Positions 42,596 through 50,808 of a DNA stretch of 64,000 nucleotides are shown in pieces (positions within the stretch are counted from its first letter, which is position 1; each line of letters begins with the position of its first letter). A program made the translations under genes and the position numbers. Source of the DNA: Pseudomonas capeferrum (GTDB lineage: Bacteria; Pseudomonadota; Gammaproteobacteria; Pseudomonadales; Pseudomonadaceae); contig NZ_JMIT01000003.1 of NCBI RefSeq assembly GCF_000731675.1, positions 478,058 to 542,057 of the forward strand, read 5' to 3'. The notes under the pieces are model-generated. The model had not been told where the DNA came from. It saw nothing but the letters and a program-made list of their open reading frames with translations, and made no database searches.

Positions 42596-43450
42596 TCAGG
42601 CCGCGATCAACGCCTTGACCTTGTTCATTGCGTTCTTTTCCAACTGCCGAATACGCTCGGCCGAAACGCTGTACTTGTCCGCCAGCTCGTGCAAGGTCGC
42701 CTTCTCTTCAGCCAACCAGCGCTGGTAGAGGATGTCACGGCTACGCTCGTCCAGGCCTTGCAACGCTTCGTGCAGGTTGCTGGTGGAGTTGTCACTCCAG
42801 TCGGCATCCTCCAGCTGTACCGCCGGATCGTAGCGGTGGTCTTCCAGATAATGCGCTGGCGACTGGAAAGCGCTGTCGTCGTCGGCTTCCGCCGCCGGGT
42901 CAAAGGCCATGTCCTGACCACTCAGCCGGCTTTCCATCTCACGCACTTCACGGGGTTCAACGCCAAGGCTTTCAGCCACGCGATGGACTTCATCGTTGTT
43001 CAGCCAGGCCAGACGCTTCTTCTGGCTGCGCAGGTTGAAGAACAGTTTGCGCTGGGCCTTGGTGGTAGCCACCTTGACGATGCGCCAGTTACGCAGGATG
43101 AATTCGTGGATTTCTGCCTTGATCCAGTGCACGGCAAAGGACACCAGGCGCACCCCCATCTCAGGGTTGAAGCGCTTGACGGCCTTCATCAAGCCGACGT
43201 TGCCTTCCTGAATCAGGTCGGCCTGGGCCAGGCCATAGCCTGCATAGCTACGGGCGATATGTACGACGAAACGCAGGTGGGCCATCACCATTTGCCGAGC
43301 GGCCTCAAGATCCTGCTCATAATAGAGACGCTCGGCCAGATCACGCTCCTGCTCGACCGTCAGCAGCGGGATGCTGTTGACCGTGTGCACATAGGCTTCC
43401 AGGTTTGCACCGGGTACCAAGGCATAGGCAGGTTGCAACGATGTGGTCAT
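42596..43450 (-). CDS. rpoH: RNA polymerase sigma-32 (heat-shock sigma factor)
   Basis: The 284-residue protein carries sigma region 2 (HLRFVVHIARSYAGYGL; DLIQEGNVGLMKAVKRF; GVRLVSFAVHWIKAEIHEFI) and the RpoH box QRKLFFNLR at 133-141, which is diagnostic and needed for chaperone-mediated control. Region 4 is near the end (ERIRQLEKNAMNKVKALI). It directs heat-shock gene transcription. It lies 113 bp after ftsX in the standard ftsY-ftsE-ftsX-rpoH order. An mRNA thermometer is known in E. coli rpoH; I could not establish one here. Confidence 0.97.
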   Translation of the reverse strand: MTTSLQPAYALVPGANLEAYVHTVNSIPLLTVEQERDLAERLYYEQDLEAARQMVMAHLRFVVHIARSYAGYGLAQADLIQEGNVGLMKAVKRFNPEMGVRLVSFAVHWIKAEIHEFILRNWRIVKVATTKAQRKLFFNLRSQKKRLAWLNNDEVHRVAESLGVEPREVREMESRLSGQDMAFDPAAEADDDSAFQSPAHYLEDHRYDPAVQLEDADWSDNSTSNLHEALQGLDERSRDILYQRWLAEEKATLHELADKYSVSAERIRQLEKNAMNKVKALIAA

Positions 43451-43563
43451 TCAAGAACCTCCGACTTACTAGACTCGCGCCTTGTGGGCACTGCCAACAT
43501 TGACCGGAAACCGATGAACAAGTTCCCAAAACGGTAATAAAGTCAATGCTGGCACGGGAAAAA

Positions 43564-44586
43564 CTATCGAGGCGCTAGCTCGTTCAAGTGGCGAGCGACC
43601 GCGATCCATGCACCGATATACCCTAACAGCACCGCTCCGATCAAGAGCGACAGACCATCGGACGCCGGCACGCCGCCCAGGGCGAAGTCACTGCCGTACA
43701 AGCCGGACAGCCCGACAACCGCCTGGTTCAGCCAGTTCAGGCCGAACGCCAGGATACCCCAGGCCAAGAAACCCGCACCCAGGCCGTACAAGGCACCCAT
43801 GTACAGGAAAGGCCGGCGCACGTAGCTGTCGGTGCCGCCTACCAGCTTGATGACTTCGATCTCGGTGCGGCGGTTTTCAATATGTAGACGAATTGTGTTA
43901 CCGATTACTAACAGCAACGCAGAAATCAGCATGACCGCCAACCCGAAGACAAAGCGGTCACCCAACTTGAGGATCGCCGCCAGGCGTTCGACCCATACCA
44001 AGTCCAGCTGTGCCACTTCGACCTTGGGCAGCTCCGATAGGCGCTGACGTAATGCCTCCAGCGCGGGCTTATCGACCTCGCTCGGGGTCACCACCACCAC
44101 GCCAGGCAGCGGGTTTTCGGGGAGTTCACGCAAGGCCTCGCCCAGCCCGGACTGCTGCTGGAACTCTTCCAGCGCCTGGTCGCGGCTGACATACAACGCA
44201 TCGGCCACCCCGGGCATGCGCTTGATCTCGTCACGCAGGGCCTCGCCTTCCTTGCTGCCAGCGTCAAGCTTCAGGTATAGCGAAATCTGCGCGGCGCGCT
44301 GCCAGGACCCGCCGAGCTTCTCGACGTTCTTCAGCAGCAACGACAGGCCCATGGGCATGCTCAAGGCCACGGCCATGACCAGACAGGTAAAGAAGCTGCC
44401 GATCGGCTGCTTGCCGAGGCGACGCAAGCTGTCGGCCATGCTTGCCCGGTGGCTCTCCAGCCAGGCATGCAGCAAGGTGCGAAAGTCCGGGCCGTCATCG
44501 TCGTCGCGTTTTTTCTTTCCAGGCTGCGGGTCAGCGGGTTTCGGCGCAACCCGCTCGGAAACCTTCGGCGTACGTGTAGTGCTCAT
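43564..44586 (-). CDS. ftsX: Cell division ABC transporter permease FtsX
   Basis: The 340-residue protein has a charged N-terminal cytoplasmic tail, a first membrane span (FFTCLVMAVALSMPMGLSLL), a periplasmic domain and three C-terminal spans, with RTEIEVIKLVGGTDSYVRRP in the FtsX permease domain. FtsEX regulates septal peptidoglycan hydrolases through EnvC-type partners. The start overlaps the ftsE stop by 4 bases. Confidence 0.95.
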   Translation of the reverse strand: MSTTRTPKVSERVAPKPADPQPGKKKRDDDDGPDFRTLLHAWLESHRASMADSLRRLGKQPIGSFFTCLVMAVALSMPMGLSLLLKNVEKLGGSWQRAAQISLYLKLDAGSKEGEALRDEIKRMPGVADALYVSRDQALEEFQQQSGLGEALRELPENPLPGVVVVTPSEVDKPALEALRQRLSELPKVEVAQLDLVWVERLAAILKLGDRFVFGLAVMLISALLLVIGNTIRLHIENRRTEIEVIKLVGGTDSYVRRPFLYMGALYGLGAGFLAWGILAFGLNWLNQAVVGLSGLYGSDFALGGVPASDGLSLLIGAVLLGYIGAWIAVARHLNELAPR

Positions 44587-45254
44587 TGCCCGGCCTCCCC
44601 ATCGCCGATCAGACGGCCGCGCTGCAGCGTCAGCATGCGGTGGCGCATGCGCGCGATCAGTGCCAGGTCGTGGCTGGCGATCAATACCGTGGTGCCCAGG
44701 CGGTTGATATCCTCGAACACGCCCATGATCTCCGCGGCCAGGCGCGGGTCAAGGTTGCCGGTGGGTTCGTCGGCCAGCAACAGGGCTGGCTGATGGACGA
44801 TGGCCCGCGCAATACCCACCCGCTGCTGCTGCCCCGTGGACAGGTCCGCCGGGAACAGCTCGCCCTTGTCGGCCAGCGACACACGCTCCAGCGCCGAATC
44901 CACGCGTTTGGTGATCTCGGCCTTGGACAAACCGAGGATCTGCAGCGGCAAGGCGATGTTGTTGAACACCGTGCGATCGAACAGCAACTGGTGGTTCTGG
45001 AACACCACACCGATCTGCCGACGCAGGAAGGGGATCTGCGCATTGCTGATCTGGCCCAGGTCCTGCCCTGCCAGCAGCAGCTTGCCGCTGGTCGGGCGTT
45101 CCATGGCCAGCAGCAAACGCAACAAAGTGCTCTTACCGGCACCCGAGTGCCCGGTGACGAACAGGAATTCGCCCCGGCGCGCCCGGAAACTCAGCTCATG
45201 CAAGCCTACATGGCCATTGGGATAGCGCTTGGCGACCTGTTCGAATCGGATCAT
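44583..45254 (-). CDS. ftsE: Cell division ABC transporter ATP-binding protein FtsE
   Basis: The 223-residue ATPase has Walker A GHSGAGKSTLL, the Q-loop (GVVFQNHQLL), an LSTGQQQRVGIARAIVH signature and Walker B LLLADEPTGNLD. It partners FtsX at the division site. The FtsE-type start MIRFEQVAKRYPNGHVGLHE is present. Start and stop overlap ftsY and ftsX by 4 bases each, indicating translational coupling. Confidence 0.96.
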   Translation of the reverse strand: MIRFEQVAKRYPNGHVGLHELSFRARRGEFLFVTGHSGAGKSTLLRLLLAMERPTSGKLLLAGQDLGQISNAQIPFLRRQIGVVFQNHQLLFDRTVFNNIALPLQILGLSKAEITKRVDSALERVSLADKGELFPADLSTGQQQRVGIARAIVHQPALLLADEPTGNLDPRLAAEIMGVFEDINRLGTTVLIASHDLALIARMRHRMLTLQRGRLIGDGEAGQ

Positions 45255-46729
45255 GGATGCTCTCGCTCGGCGAACAGCGCCTTGACGAACGGCTCGGCTT
45301 CAAAGGTGCGCAGGTCGTCGATACCTTCGCCGACACCGATGAAACGGATCGGGATGCTGAATTGCTTGGCCAGGGCGAAGATCACCCCGCCCTTGGCGGT
45401 GCCGTCCAGCTTGGTCAGCGCCAGGCCAGTCAGCTCGACGCTCTGGTTGAAGTACTTGGCCTGGCTGATGGCGTTCTGGCCGGTACCGGCGTCGAGCACC
45501 AGCAGCACCTCGTGAGGCGCCTCGGCGTCGAGCTTGCCGATGACCCGGCGAACCTTCTTCAGCTCTTCCATCAAGTTGTCCTTGGTGTGCAGACGGCCGG
45601 CCGTGTCGGCGATCAGCACATCGACGCCACGGGCCTTGGCGGCCTGCACGGCATCGAAGATCACCGAGGCGGAGTCGGCACCGGTGTGCTGGGCGATCAC
45701 CGGGATCTGGTTACGCTCGCCCCAGACCTGCAACTGCTCAACGGCCGCAGCGCGGAAAGTGTCGCCCGCGGCCAGCATGACCTTCTTGCCCTCCAACTGC
45801 AGCTTCTTGGCCATCTTGCCGATGGTGGTGGTCTTGCCAGCGCCGTTCACGCCGACCACCAGGATCACGTAGGGCTTGTTCTGCGCCTGGATCTTCAGCG
45901 GCTGCTCGACCGGGCGCAGCAGCGCGGCCAGTTCTTCCTGCAGCGACTTGTACAACGCATCGGCATCGGCCAGTTGCTTGCGGGCAACCTTCTGGGTCAG
46001 GTTCTGGACAATGGCCGAGGTCGCTTCGACGCCGACGTCGGCGGTCAGCAGGCGGGTTTCGATCTCGTCGAGCAGGTCATCATCGATAACCTTCTTGCCC
46101 ATGAACAGGCTGGCCATGCCTTCGCCGATGCTGGCACTGGTCTTGGACAGGCCTTGCTTGAGGCGGGCGAAGAAGCCGGGCTTGGACTGTTCGGTGGCGA
46201 CCGGTACGGCAACCGGTTCAGCTTCGACCGGGGCAGGCGCTGCGACTACCGGGCGTTCAGGGATCGCTGGCGGGGCGATAGGCTCCAGGTCCGGCACCAG
46301 GGCCACGGGCTCTTCGGCGACCGGCAGCACCAGGTTGCTGACAGGCGGTTCTGCGCCGCGAACTAACGGGGCTTCAGGGGCTTGCACCAGCGGCGAAGGG
46401 CTTTCGACCGGTGTGGCGGCTTGCGGATTCGCGGGCAAGCCCGCACCTGCCGCTGGCTGCTCGGGCTCGGGGGCCTTGAAGGCAGCAGGCGGCAGCGCAG
46501 GTTGAGGCACCTCGGGAGCAACCGGGGCCGGCGCGGCCAAAGGCGCGAGCGGCGGCGCTTCAGGCAGCTCGACGGCAGGCTGCGGCGCTACCGGTTCAGC
46601 AGACTGTGGCTCGGGCGTTTGCGGCTGTTCGGCGACAGGTTGCTGCGGCTTCTTGCGAAACCAGCTGAACAGGCCTTTCTTTTCGCCAGACTCGGCCGGC
46701 GCTTTTTTGTCGTCGTTGGAACCAAACAT
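45251..46729 (-). CDS. ftsY: Signal recognition particle receptor FtsY
   Basis: The 492-residue protein has an N-terminal acidic, Pro/Ala/Glu-rich A domain (residues about 20-180) and a conserved C-terminal NG domain. The GTPase motifs are GVNGAGKTTTIGKMAKKL (G1), DTAGRLHTKDNLMEEL (G3) and TKLDGTAKGG (G4), and the family ends near IPIRFIGVGEGIDDLRTF. It receives SRP-ribosome complexes at the membrane for co-translational insertion. Its first 20 residues, MFGSNDDKKAPAESGEKKGL, are typical. A 24-nt perfect hairpin lies 24 bases upstream of the start. Confidence 0.96.
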   Translation of the reverse strand: MFGSNDDKKAPAESGEKKGLFSWFRKKPQQPVAEQPQTPEPQSAEPVAPQPAVELPEAPPLAPLAAPAPVAPEVPQPALPPAAFKAPEPEQPAAGAGLPANPQAATPVESPSPLVQAPEAPLVRGAEPPVSNLVLPVAEEPVALVPDLEPIAPPAIPERPVVAAPAPVEAEPVAVPVATEQSKPGFFARLKQGLSKTSASIGEGMASLFMGKKVIDDDLLDEIETRLLTADVGVEATSAIVQNLTQKVARKQLADADALYKSLQEELAALLRPVEQPLKIQAQNKPYVILVVGVNGAGKTTTIGKMAKKLQLEGKKVMLAAGDTFRAAAVEQLQVWGERNQIPVIAQHTGADSASVIFDAVQAAKARGVDVLIADTAGRLHTKDNLMEELKKVRRVIGKLDAEAPHEVLLVLDAGTGQNAISQAKYFNQSVELTGLALTKLDGTAKGGVIFALAKQFSIPIRFIGVGEGIDDLRTFEAEPFVKALFAEREHP

Positions 46730-46752
46730 GGAGGACGGCTATCTCAGGGTAG

Positions 46753-46776
46753 CGATGCGCCAGCAATGGCGCATCG
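46753..46776 (-). promoter_or_regulatory. Perfect hairpin in the ftsY leader
   Basis: CGATGCGCCA-GCAA-TGGCGCATCG is a perfect 10-bp inverted repeat with a 4-base loop, 24 bases upstream of the ftsY start. No T-run follows on the minus strand, so it is not a standard terminator. It could be a leader RNA structure or a binding site. Confidence 0.5.
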
Positions 46777-46960
46777 GGAATTCTCTATACGCAGAACAGA
46801 CTATCTTGAAGCCGGCTGGTTCATGCGCAACGTTTTGTCTTAGTGTCCTGCGGGCCAGAACGGCGACAGGCATGGTCGCCAGGCAACCGGATCAGTATCC
46901 TAGCACCTCCTGGCCCGCCGACGCTAAACCCTGCGGGCCGCCGAACAGGTTAAACACCGT

Positions 46961-48316
46961 ATGAATGCTCTAGCCCGCCGCGCCGCTGGCCTGTTGCTCG
47001 GCACGCTCTGCCTGCCGCTCGCGGCCTTCGCCGCCGATGTGCAACCGACTCACGAATTCATCCTCGACAATGGCCTCAAGGTGATCGTGCGCGAAGACCA
47101 CCGCGCACCGGTCGTGGTCTCGCAGATCTGGTACAAGGTTGGCTCCAGCTACGAGACCCCGGGCCAGACCGGCCTGTCCCACGCCCTGGAACACATGATG
47201 TTCAAGGGTAGCGCCAAAGTCGGCCCCGGCGAGGGCTCGCGCATCCTGCGGGACCTGGGCGCCGAAGAAAACGCCTTCACCAGCGACGATTACACGGCCT
47301 ACTACCAGGTGCTGGCCCGCGACCGCCTGCCAGTGGCCCTGGAACTCGAAGCCGACCGCCTGGCCAGCCTACGCCTGCCCGCCGACGAGTTCAGCCGCGA
47401 AATCGAAGTGATCAAGGAAGAGCGCCGCCTGCGCACCGATGATCAGCCCAACTCGAAAGCATTCGAGCTGTTCCGCGCCATGGCCTACCCGGCCAGTGGC
47501 TATCACACCCCGACCATCGGCTGGATGGCCGACCTCGAACGCATGAAGGTCGAGGAGCTGCGGCACTGGTACGAATCCTGGTACGCGCCCAACAACGCCA
47601 CCCTGGTGGTGGTCGGCGATGTCACCGTCGACGAGGTCAAGGGCCTGGCGCAAAAGTACTTCGCCGGCATTCCCAAACGCGCGGTCCCGCCAGCCAAGCT
47701 GCCGCTGGAGCTGGCCGAGCCAGGCCAGCGCCAACTGACCCTGCACGTGCGCACGCAGTTGCCAAGCCTGATCTACGGCTTCAACGTACCCGGCCTGGCG
47801 ACCACCCAGGAGCCGAGCACGGTGCACGCCCTGCGCCTGATCTCAGCCTTGCTCGACGGCGGCTACAGTGCCCGCATGCCGGCCCGCCTGGAGCGCGGTC
47901 AGGAGCTGGTGGCCGGGGCGTCGTCCAGCTACAACGCCTTCACCCGTGGTGACAGCCTGTTCCTGATCTCGGCCACGCCGAACGTGCAGAAGCAGAAAAC
48001 CCTGGCAGACGTGGAAAAGGGCATCTGGCAACTGCTCGAAGAGCTCAAGACCACGCCCCCTAGCGCCGAAGAGCTCGAACGCGTGCGCGCCCAGGTGATC
48101 GCCGGCCTGGTCTACGATCGCGACTCCATCAGCAGCCAAGCCACCACCATCGGCCAGCTGGAGACCGTGGGCCTGTCCTGGAAGCTGATCGACAGCGAAC
48201 TGGACGAGCTCAAGCGCGTGACCCCGCAAGACATCCAGAACGCTGCGCGCACCTACTTCACCCGCGAACGCCTGAGCGTTGCCCATGTACTGCCCGAGGA
48301 GTCCGCTCATGAGTGA
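46961..48316 (+). CDS. M16 zinc metallopeptidase, catalytic subunit
   Basis: The 451-residue protein has a signal peptide (LLLGTLCLPLAAFAA) and an N-terminal M16 domain with the inverted zinc motif His74-x2-Glu77-His78 (HALEHMMF), followed by IEVIKEERRLR (third zinc ligand Glu about 76 residues later). A second M16 domain follows. Bacterial two-gene M16 systems pair an active subunit with an inactive partner, both periplasmic. The adjacent gene at 48309 is that partner, overlapping by 8 bases. The 230-bp gap to the divergent ftsY contains its promoter. Confidence 0.92.
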   Translation: MNALARRAAGLLLGTLCLPLAAFAADVQPTHEFILDNGLKVIVREDHRAPVVVSQIWYKVGSSYETPGQTGLSHALEHMMFKGSAKVGPGEGSRILRDLGAEENAFTSDDYTAYYQVLARDRLPVALELEADRLASLRLPADEFSREIEVIKEERRLRTDDQPNSKAFELFRAMAYPASGYHTPTIGWMADLERMKVEELRHWYESWYAPNNATLVVVGDVTVDEVKGLAQKYFAGIPKRAVPPAKLPLELAEPGQRQLTLHVRTQLPSLIYGFNVPGLATTQEPSTVHALRLISALLDGGYSARMPARLERGQELVAGASSSYNAFTRGDSLFLISATPNVQKQKTLADVEKGIWQLLEELKTTPPSAEELERVRAQVIAGLVYDRDSISSQATTIGQLETVGLSWKLIDSELDELKRVTPQDIQNAARTYFTRERLSVAHVLPEESAHE

Positions 48317-49799
48317 TCGTCGCGCACCACGCCTCACCCTGCTGGCTACGGGCATCCGCGCCCTTACGCTGGCGGCAGTGCTGGCGGCCCCGGCCCTGGC
48401 CGACAACGCGCCGAAGGCCGACAGCACTGCGGCCCGCCCGGCCAATACCCTGCAGTCACTGGCCGAGCTGGATGGCAAGGCGCCCAGCCGGCGCCAGCTG
48501 AACATCCAGAACTGGACCACCGCCGAAGGCGCCCGGGTGCTGTTCGTCGAAGCCCGCGAACTGCCGATGTTCGACCTGCGCGTCACATTCGCCGCCGGTA
48601 GCAGCCAGGACGGCGCCACGCCAGGCCTGGCCGCCTTGACCAACGCCATGCTCAACGAGGGCGTGGCAGGCAAGGACGTAACCGCCATTGCCGAAGGCTT
48701 CGAAGGCCTCGGCGCAGACTTCGGCAACGGCTCGTACCGCGACATGGCCGTGGCCTCGCTGCGCAGCCTGAGCACCCAGGACAAGCGCGAACCGGCGCTC
48801 AAGCTGTTCGCTGAGGTCGCTGGCAAGCCCACGTTCCCGGAGGACGCCCTCAAGCGCATCAAGAACCAGATGCTGGCCGGCTTCGAATACGAGAAGCAGA
48901 ACCCCGGCAAGATCGCTGGCAAGGCGCTGTTCGGCAAGCTCTACGGCGACCATCCCTACGCTCACCCGAGCGACGGCACCGCCGAAAGCATCAACGGCAT
49001 CACCCTGGCACAGCTGCGCGCCTTCCATGCCAAGGCCTACACCGCCGGCAACGCGGTCATCGCCCTGGTCGGCGACCTCAGCCGCGCCGAAGCCGAAGCC
49101 ATTGCCACCCAGGTTTCCGCCGGCCTGCCCAAGGGCCCGGCGCTGGCCGCACCGGCCCAGCCCGCTGAGCCCAAGGCGGGCCTGACCCACATTGACTTCC
49201 CGTCCAAACAGACCCACCTGATGCTGGCTGAACTGGGTATCGACCGTCAGGACCCAGACTGGCCAGCCCTGTCGCTGGGCAACCAGATCCTTGGCGGTGG
49301 CGCGTTCGGCACCCGCCTGATGAGTGAAGTACGTGAAAAGCGCGGCCTCACCTACGGCGTCTACTCGGTGTTCAGCCCGATGCAGGTACGCGGCCCGTTC
49401 ATGATCAACCTGCAAACCCGCGCCGAACTCAGCGAAGGCACACTCAAGCTGGTCCAGGACATCCTTGCCGACTACCTGAAAAGCGGCCCGACCCAGCAAG
49501 AGCTGGACGACGCCAAGCGCGAGCTGGCCGGCAGCTTCCCGCTGTCCAATGCCAGCAACGCCAGTATCGTCGGCCAACTGGGGGCCATCGGCTTCTACAA
49601 CCTGCCGCTGACCTGGCTCGAGGACTTCATGCAGCAGTCCCAGGCCCTTACCGTCGAACAGGTCAAGGCCGCCATGAACAAACACCTGTCAGCCGATAAA
49701 CTGGTGATCGTCACCGCTGGCCCCAAGGTGCCGCAAAAACCGCTGCCAGCCCCCACTGACAAGCCCGCCGAGCAACCGCCCGGCGTACCGGAGCACTAA
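48309..49799 (+). CDS. M16 peptidase-like protein, non-catalytic partner
   Basis: The 496-residue product starts at ATG 48309 within the end of the upstream peptidase gene. After a signal peptide (LTLAAVLAAPALA) it shows the M16 fold, with PMFDLRVTFAAGSSQDGATP where the active subunit has its zinc strand. The HxxEH motif is absent: the equivalent helix reads GLAALTNAMLNEG. It retains the R/Y-rich substrate-side motif (VREKRGLTYGVYSVF). It is therefore the inactive subunit that forms the peptidase chamber with its partner. The stop overlaps the rsmD ATG (TAATG). Confidence 0.9.
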   Translation: MSDRRAPRLTLLATGIRALTLAAVLAAPALADNAPKADSTAARPANTLQSLAELDGKAPSRRQLNIQNWTTAEGARVLFVEARELPMFDLRVTFAAGSSQDGATPGLAALTNAMLNEGVAGKDVTAIAEGFEGLGADFGNGSYRDMAVASLRSLSTQDKREPALKLFAEVAGKPTFPEDALKRIKNQMLAGFEYEKQNPGKIAGKALFGKLYGDHPYAHPSDGTAESINGITLAQLRAFHAKAYTAGNAVIALVGDLSRAEAEAIATQVSAGLPKGPALAAPAQPAEPKAGLTHIDFPSKQTHLMLAELGIDRQDPDWPALSLGNQILGGGAFGTRLMSEVREKRGLTYGVYSVFSPMQVRGPFMINLQTRAELSEGTLKLVQDILADYLKSGPTQQELDDAKRELAGSFPLSNASNASIVGQLGAIGFYNLPLTWLEDFMQQSQALTVEQVKAAMNKHLSADKLVIVTAGPKVPQKPLPAPTDKPAEQPPGVPEH

Positions 49800-50401
49800 T
49801 GCCAAGATCCACCCCTCCCGCCCGCCCTCAAACGGGCCAAAGCAAGGGCCAGGGCCACCTGCGCATCATCGCCGGCGAGTGGCGCAGCCGCCGCCTGGCG
49901 GTGCCTGAAGGCGACGGCCTGCGGCCAACGCCTGACCGCGTGCGAGAAACCGTGTTCAACTGGCTTGCGCCTTACATCGAAGGCGCCCGGGTGCTGGATG
50001 CCTTTACCGGCAGCGGTGCTCTGGTGCTCGAAGCCTTGTCTCGCGGCGCCGAAGATGCCGTGGCCCTGGACAGCAACCCAGCCGCCATCAGTAACCTCAA
50101 GGACAACCTCGAGCTGCTGCGCTGCCCACGCGGGCAGGTCCTGCAGACCGACGCGCTGCGCTACCTGCAAAACCCGGCCAAGCAGCAGTTCGACGTCGTG
50201 TTCCTCGACCCGCCCTTCCATCAGGACCTGCTGGCCAACACCTGCAACCTGCTGGAGCAGAACCAGTGGCTGCGTGAACAGGCGTGGATCTACACCGAAA
50301 GCGAGACCGCGCCCTCGGCCTTGCAAATGCCCGGTAACTGGCGCTTGCACCGCGAGAAAAAGACCGGCCAGGTGCATTACGCGCTTTGGCAGCGCGGCTG
50401 A
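49799..50401 (+). CDS. rsmD: 16S rRNA (guanine966-N2)-methyltransferase RsmD
   Basis: The 200-residue enzyme begins with a basic, disordered stretch, then LRIIAGEWRSRRLAVPEGDG and RPTPDRVRETVFNWL. Motif I is VLDAFTGSGALVLEALSRGA and the catalytic motif is VFLDPPFHQDL (DPPF), as in RsmD. It methylates G966 of 16S rRNA during 30S assembly. The ATG overlaps the peptidase stop by one base, so it is translationally coupled; this M16-rsmD-coaD neighbourhood is seen in pseudomonads. Confidence 0.95.
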   Translation: MPRSTPPARPQTGQSKGQGHLRIIAGEWRSRRLAVPEGDGLRPTPDRVRETVFNWLAPYIEGARVLDAFTGSGALVLEALSRGAEDAVALDSNPAAISNLKDNLELLRCPRGQVLQTDALRYLQNPAKQQFDVVFLDPPFHQDLLANTCNLLEQNQWLREQAWIYTESETAPSALQMPGNWRLHREKKTGQVHYALWQRG

Positions 50402-50508
50402 CCGCCCGACTGCACGCCGGTTTACCGTGTTGGCGTAATTAGTTACAGCACAGTAACCGGCGCCATGGCTGAAGCTGCTCCTTCGTTTCTTGCAGGAGCA
50501 CTTGCGCC

Positions 50509-50748
50509 ATGTCCGAACACCCGTTGCGCGGTGTTGCCAGGAACAACAGCCTGGCCGCGCTACTCACCAATACCACCTATCAGCGGCAAGCGGATGACCA
50601 CCTGAATACCTACATCGAGCGCTTGACCCAGCTAACCCCGGAGGTGGTCCGCGAAGTCATGCAACGCAGGTTCGACCAGACGCGCCAGGTGCTTGTCAGC
50701 GTCGGCCCGCTGGTGAACCAACAACCGCTGCCGGCTCTCGACCAATAG
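50509..50748 (+). CDS. Orphan 79-residue M16 peptidase C-terminal-like protein
   Basis: An ATG at 50509 with AGGAG 10 bases upstream opens a 79-codon frame. From NNSLAALLTNTTYQRQADDH to LVNQQPLPA it aligns over about 70 residues with the last part of the M16 partner encoded at 48309-49799; compare QLTPEVVREVMQRRFDQTRQ with ALTVEQVKAAMNKHLSADKL, and VLVSVGPLVNQQPLPA with VIVTAGPKVPQKPLPA. It therefore looks like a detached tail of an M16 protein, lying 108 bp after rsmD. It has no signal peptide and no HxxEH. It could be a decaying duplication or a small functional protein; the intact frame and ribosome site favour expression, but I cannot prove it. Confidence 0.6.
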   Translation: MSEHPLRGVARNNSLAALLTNTTYQRQADDHLNTYIERLTQLTPEVVREVMQRRFDQTRQVLVSVGPLVNQQPLPALDQ

Positions 50749-50808
50749 CGCCGGTACAGGGGCAGCGTTTCATGGCACTCTAGGCAGGCACATCACGAGT
50801 CGCCCAGC

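Noticed and set aside
42596..43563. rpoH RNA thermometer
   Set aside because: Known in E. coli, but I could not show complementary segments around this start by eye.
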